DNA from: an uncultured Flavobacterium sp.
GTDB lineage: Bacteria > Bacteroidota > Bacteroidia > Flavobacteriales > Flavobacteriaceae
Reading direction: 5' to 3'
DNA: 16,597 nucleotides
Assembly (NCBI RefSeq): GCF_946479975.1
Contig: NZ_CAMLIX010000107.1
Span: 1 to 16,597, forward strand
The stretch's first letter is position 1, and the number at the start of each line of letters is the position of its first letter. This document shows, piece after piece, positions 13,260-16,597 of the stretch. The notes under the pieces are model-generated. The model worked only from the letters and a program-made list of their open reading frames with translations. It searched no databases and was not told the DNA's origin. Made by a program: the position numbers and the translations under genes.

Positions 13260-14300
13260 TTATTTCTTTAGTGGTATTTTTAAATAAGTTTTAAAGATAT
13301 TATTTTCTTCTGTTTTTTCTAAAATAAATTGGTCTTTATAGGTATATTCTAATCTTTTGGTCAGGTTATCAAAACCAATTCCGGTTGAAGAATAATTTTC
13401 TCCTTCGATGAAATAATTAAAAGTTGAAATCTCTAGAAAATCATCTTTTATTCGAATTGAAATAATGGCTTTTTCTTGTTCAGAATTAAACTTTCCATGT
13501 TTGAAAACATTTTCAACAAAATGAACTAAAGCCGAAGAAATGATTTTTTCGTTTGAATAATTTCCCTCCACTGAAAAATCTAAAAACAACTGATCTTCAA
13601 ATCTTTTCTTTTGTAAATGAATATAGTTTTGAATGAATTGAATTTCTTTTGAAAGCATGGCTTCGTCCTTATCCGTTTCTGTAATCACGTAACGAAGTAA
13701 ATCAGAAAGCACTAAAATATCATCGGCCATTTTATCATCTTTAAGAATCAATTGGCTGTAAAACGAATTCAAAGTATTAAATAAAAAATGCGGGCTTACC
13801 TGCGCTTTCAACATCTGGAATTCGGCTTTTTTATTCTCCAAAAGCAATTCCTGATTTTGATGTTGTTCAGTTTGAAATTGCCAAAACAAATAAGTCAAGG
13901 CGCTTAAAATTACAGCTGGTAATCCGAAGAAAAAATTGTCTTTAATATAATAGGTAATTTCTCTTGCTTGCTCATAATAATTATGCACTCCTGTGATATT
14001 ATACATAACAACTTCTTCTAAAAAATAACGGACTGCCGTAAAAAGTAATAACGAAACTGGAATTGTAAGGATGTAAAAAACCAATCGCTTTTTATTTAAA
14101 AACCAATCGCAAAAGAAATAAAAATTGAGCGTGTAGATAATAAAGACCGCGAGCATGTAAGACGGTGTAATACCTAAATAGATAGCCTTTAGAACGATTT
14201 CTATTTCTCTATTATTTAGTCCAATATCCCATAAAATATAGGTCAGAAATAATAAAAAGAAAAGGATTATATGATAGTAAAATGGAATTTTTGATTTCAT
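13260..14300 (-). CDS. LytS-type sensor histidine kinase
   Basis: This 346-residue membrane kinase has four hydrophobic segments (about 8-26, 37-63, 72-92, 122-142) and no large external domain, so it probably senses a membrane or envelope signal. It then has a short coiled linker (143-165), the LytS-family His-kinase signature 'LKAQVSPHFLFNTLNSF' with phospho-accepting His171, the N box 'LVHFVENVFKHG' with Asn264, and the G box 'TGIGFDNLTKRLEYTY' (307-321). The HATPase D-box region reads 'ISTFNYF', with Asn where many kinases have Asp; this is common in this branch. It autophosphorylates and passes phosphate to the LytTR regulator that follows. The start is ATG 14300, with a -7 box 17 bases upstream. 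Confidence 0.93.
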   Translation of the reverse strand: MKSKIPFYYHIILFFLLFLTYILWDIGLNNREIEIVLKAIYLGITPSYMLAVFIIYTLNFYFFCDWFLNKKRLVFYILTIPVSLLLFTAVRYFLEEVVMYNITGVHNYYEQAREITYYIKDNFFFGLPAVILSALTYLFWQFQTEQHQNQELLLENKKAEFQMLKAQVSPHFLFNTLNSFYSQLILKDDKMADDILVLSDLLRYVITETDKDEAMLSKEIQFIQNYIHLQKKRFEDQLFLDFSVEGNYSNEKIISSALVHFVENVFKHGKFNSEQEKAIISIRIKDDFLEISTFNYFIEGENYSSTGIGFDNLTKRLEYTYKDQFILEKTEENNIFKTYLKIPLKK

Positions 14301-14317
14301 GTTTTTGATAATTGATT

Positions 14318-14325
14318 CAAAAATA
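14318..14325 (-). promoter_or_regulatory. Promoter -7 box for the kinase-regulator operon
   Basis: On the minus strand this reads TATTTTTG, an exact TAnnTTTG match, 17 bases before the kinase ATG. No clear TTG was found at the usual distance. The divergent gap 14301-14519 otherwise shows only A/T-rich sequence; no LytTR operator pair could be assigned by eye. Confidence 0.45.
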
Positions 14326-14487
14326 CAATTAAGCGTTAAATAGAAAATTATATTTATTTAAAAACTCATTTTTTAGTGACGAACAGTCTAAAACTTTATA
14401 TGAAATTATTTTGTTATCAATTTTTCATGTTGGTAAAATGAAATCCAACGTTCATCAAAAACAAGAAATAGAGGTCAAAAGACACCC

Positions 14488-14495
14488 TACATTTG
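14488..14495 (+). promoter_or_regulatory. Promoter -7 box for the DUF5694 gene (TACATTTG)
   Basis: TACATTTG matches TAnnTTTG exactly and lies 24 bases before the ATG at 14520. No TTG is at the expected upstream position, which would fit a promoter dependent on an activator such as the diverging LytTR regulator (inference). Confidence 0.45.
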
Positions 14496-14519
14496 TCATG
14501 AATTTAAAAACAAACCATC

Positions 14520-15317
14520 ATGCAAAAAATCATTCTATTATTAGTCTTTATTACATTTAACATGACATCTGCTCAAACCAAGAAAAAGCAGGTTTTATTG
14601 GTCGGAACTTTTCATTATGCAAATCCAGGTCTTGATGTTGCACAATTTAAGGCTTTCGATATCATATCTGAAAAGAGCCAAAAAGAACTCGAATCAATGA
14701 GTGACAAAATCAAAAAGTTTGGCCCCGATAAAATATTTGTTGAATGGGAATTCAGTAAACAAGCCGATTTAGATAAGTTTTACAATAAAAAAACTGATAG
14801 TCTTTTTAAAAATAACAAAAACGAAATAACGCAACTGGCGCTTCGCACAGCTAAAAAACTGAATCATAAAAAATTATACGGAATGAATGCTTATACTTCG
14901 TTTCCTTATGACAGTTTAATGATGTCAATGGAAAAAGCAAATCAGAAAGATTTAATGAAAAGAAACAATGAATCAACAAAAAAGTTTGAAAAAGATCATA
15001 ATGAACGTATTACAAAAAGTTCATTACAAGATATGATGCTGTATTACAATACAAAGCAATTTGAAAATGAGAACATTCAATGGTATTTGGAAATCGCAAA
15101 CAGAGCTGGAAATCCAGATGATTTTACAGGACCATCTTTGGTTGCAAATTGGTATAAAAGAAACTTAATTATGTATTCTTTAATTCAGAAATTAACTGAA
15201 AGTACAGATAATAAAATAATGATTTTAGTTGGCGCTGGTCATGCCGCGTTGATTAGAGAATATATAGCGCACGATCCTACATTTGAATTGGTTGAATTAT
15301 CGAGTGTTTTGAAATAA
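14520..15317 (+). CDS. Exported DUF5694 family protein
   Basis: This 265-residue protein has a signal peptide (1-18, cleavage at TSA-Q). The mature part opens with 'VLLVGTFHYANPG' (25-37), continues through 'FGPDKIFVEWEF' (about 67-78), and ends with 'IMILVGAGHAALIREYIAHDPTFELVEL', where the GAGH motif is at 238-241. The GTFH, acidic and GAGH pattern recalls the TraB/TIKI and EreA/ChaN-like superfamily of metal-dependent hydrolases. DUF5694 itself has no proven function, and the relationship is an inference from motif order. 'SLVANWYKRNLIMYSLIQKL' is a plausible family core. It is divergent from the LytS/LytTR operon and followed by a large inverted repeat, so it appears to be a single-gene unit. 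Confidence 0.78.
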   Translation: MQKIILLLVFITFNMTSAQTKKKQVLLVGTFHYANPGLDVAQFKAFDIISEKSQKELESMSDKIKKFGPDKIFVEWEFSKQADLDKFYNKKTDSLFKNNKNEITQLALRTAKKLNHKKLYGMNAYTSFPYDSLMMSMEKANQKDLMKRNNESTKKFEKDHNERITKSSLQDMMLYYNTKQFENENIQWYLEIANRAGNPDDFTGPSLVANWYKRNLIMYSLIQKLTESTDNKIMILVGAGHAALIREYIAHDPTFELVELSSVLK

Positions 15318-15328
15318 TACTTTATGAG

Positions 15329-15473
15329 TTTAACCGCAAAGAACGCAAGGATTTTTTACATTTAGAAATCTACATAAACGCAAAGGTCGCAAAGCTATAT
15401 GGATCAAGCTTTGCGACCTTTGCGTTTATATTCACAATACTTAACAAAAAACCTTGCGTACTTTGCGGTTAAA
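15329..15473. repeat. Large nested inverted repeat of the CGCAAAG family
   Basis: The inner stem is a perfect 23 bp (15374-15396 with 15407-15429, 10-base loop). An outer stem (about 15329-15357 with 15443-15473) pairs TAACCGCAAAG...ACGCAAGG with its complement, with one mismatch and small bulges. The arms repeat a CGCAAAG-type word about every nine bases. It lies between the convergent DUF5694 and sucC genes and could end transcription from both sides. Confidence 0.7.
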
Positions 15474-15474
15474 A

Positions 15475-15505
15475 AAAAACCACTCCGCAAAACGGAATGG
15501 TTTTT
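15475..15505 (-). terminator. Intrinsic terminator of sucC (probably bidirectional)
   Basis: The sequence 15477-15487 pairs with 15493-15503 over 11 bp with one mismatch and a 5-base loop. Read on the minus strand, the stem is followed by a run of nine T (complement of A 15471-15479), 25 bases after the sucC stop codon. On the + strand there is also a T5 run after the stem. Confidence 0.75.
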
Positions 15506-15529
15506 CATATAATTTGATTTCTTATTTAA

Positions 15530-16597
15530 TTAAGAAAGAGCAGCTTTAACTTGGTCAGCAGCTTCTTGGAATTGAACTGCAGATAAGATTGGCATACCAG
15601 AGTTGTCAATTAATTCTTTTGCAATTTCAGCATTTGTTCCTTGCAAACGAACGATAATTGGCACATTGATAGCGTCTCCCATGTTTTTGTAAGCATCAAC
15701 AACACCTTGAGCAACACGGTCACAACGAACGATTCCTCCGAAGATGTTAATTAAGATCGCTTTTACGTTTGGATCTTTCAAGATAATTCTGAAAGCTGTT
15801 TCAACACGTTTAGCATCAGCAGTTCCACCAACGTCTAGGAAGTTAGCAGGCTCAAAACCTGCGTATTTAATTAAATCCATAGTTGCCATTGCAAGACCAG
15901 CTCCGTTTACCATACATCCTACAGTACCGTCAAGATCTACATAGTTCAAACCTACTTCTTTAGCTTCAACTTCGATTGGATTCTCCTCACGGATATCTCT
16001 CATTTCAGCATATTTTGGTTGTCTGTATAAAGCGTTATCATCGATATTTACTTTAGCATCAACAGCCATAATTTTATTGTCAGATGTTTTCAAAACCGGG
16101 TTGATTTCAAACATAGAAGCATCAGAACCAATGTAAGCATTGTATAATGAATCGATGAATTTAACCATTTCTTTGAAAGCATTTCCAGAAAGTCCTAAGT
16201 TAAAAGCAATTCTTCTAGCTTGAAAACCTTGTAAACCTACAGAAGGATCAACTTCTTCAGTAAAGATTAAGTGTGGAGTGTGTTCTGCAACTTCTTCGAT
16301 ATCCATTCCACCTTCAGTAGAATACATAATCATGTTACGTCCAGTCGCTCTATTCAATAAAACAGAAACATAAAATTCAGAAGTTTCACTTTCACCAGGA
16401 TAGTAAACATCTTCTGCTACTAAAACCTTGTTTACTTTTTTACCTTCAGCAGAAGTTTGAGGCGTGATTAACTGCATTCCGATAATTTGTCCTGCAATTT
16501 CTTCAACCTGCTGTAAATTTTTAGCTAATTTAACTCCGCCACCTTTTCCACGACCACCTGCGTGAATTTGTGCTTTAATTACGTGCCATCCTGTTCC
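15530..16597 (-). CDS. sucC: Succinate-CoA ligase (ADP-forming) subunit beta, partial (start lies beyond the window)
   Basis: SucC is the beta subunit of succinyl-CoA synthetase, the TCA-cycle enzyme that converts succinyl-CoA to succinate while making ATP. The frame is open to the last base, so the 355 visible residues lack only about 40 N-terminal ones. The ATP-grasp part is seen in '[18 protein letters not shown]' at the window edge and in 'MFEINPVL' and '[11 protein letters not shown]' (metal/nucleotide binding). The CoA-ligase part shows '[22 protein letters not shown]', 'FLDVGGTA' and '[13 protein letters not shown]', matching the family closely. The internal Met at 16477 is not the start. 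The alpha subunit gene sucD is not in the window. Transcription comes from beyond the right edge and ends at the terminator at 15475-15505. Confidence 0.96.
   Translation of the reverse strand, partial: GTGWHVIKAQIHAGGRGKGGGVKLAKNLQQVEEIAGQIIGMQLITPQTSAEGKKVNKVLVAEDVYYPGESETSEFYVSVLLNRATGRNMIMYSTEGGMDIEEVAEHTPHLIFTEEVDPSVGLQGFQARRIAFNLGLSGNAFKEMVKFIDSLYNAYIGSDASMFEINPVLKTSDNKIMAVDAKVNIDDNALYRQPKYAEMRDIREENPIEVEAKEVGLNYVDLDGTVGCMVNGAGLAMATMDLIKYAGFEPANFLDVGGTADAKRVETAFRIILKDPNVKAILINIFGGIVRCDRVAQGVVDAYKNMGDAINVPIIVRLQGTNAEIAKELIDNSGMPILSAVQFQEAADQVKAALS

Noticed and set aside
15744..15944. Plus-strand ORF antisense to sucC
   Set aside because: The opposite frame is a near-textbook SucC sequence; this ORF has no domain or start context.

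Overview
The window looks like chromosomal DNA of a Flavobacterium-type member of the Bacteroidota. The evidence is the low G+C content, a TonB-dependent receptor followed by a DUF4249 lipoprotein, A-rich stretches instead of Shine-Dalgarno sites before most genes, several TAnnTTTG-type -7 promoter boxes, and many gene-end palindromes of the kind common in Flavobacterium. The genus is an inference from these traits and from protein character; no 16S or database comparison was possible. Nothing points to a prophage, plasmid, transposase gene, CRISPR array or secretion island: no tRNA, integrase or transposase was seen.

Layout. Positions 1-2078 hold a same-strand run: the 3' end of a TonB-dependent receptor, a DUF4249 lipoprotein, a GyrI-like ligand-binding protein (sharing one base with the previous stop codon) and a DinB-superfamily protein. 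A 17-bp hairpin closes this block. Positions 2219-3403 carry an exported RidA-fold protein and thiamine diphosphokinase (thiN). The 23S rRNA methyltransferase gene rlmF (3607-4557) is flanked on both sides by clusters of short palindromic REP-like repeats whose orientations mirror each other. Next come a small three-helix membrane protein, an alpha/beta-hydrolase lipoprotein, and uvrB (6318-8309). The uvrB stop codon overlaps the stop codon of a convergent TerB-like gene, and one palindrome is built from the two coding ends.

Positions 8765-11628 form a probable operon: an exported esterase, an enolase-superfamily dipeptide epimerase, and a PLP enzyme of the alpha-oxoamine synthase fold one base after the epimerase. 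A DUF1456 (YehS-type) protein reduced to one repeat plus a basic tail follows. It converges on a LytTR response regulator and LytS-type histidine kinase (12546-14300, minus strand). Diverging from the kinase is an exported DUF5694 protein, and the window ends inside sucC (minus strand), the beta subunit of succinyl-CoA synthetase.

How it fits together. Most of the content is housekeeping or ordinary accessory function: DNA repair (uvrB), rRNA modification (rlmF), cofactor synthesis (thiN), TCA cycle (sucC), murein-peptide metabolism (epimerase, inferred), surface uptake, and two-component regulation. No complete new defence or biosynthetic system is visible. The most unusual material is structural: mirrored REP-like clusters around rlmF, a palindrome shared by two overlapping gene ends, and several large gene-end palindromes made of short repeated words, some with changes that keep base pairing.
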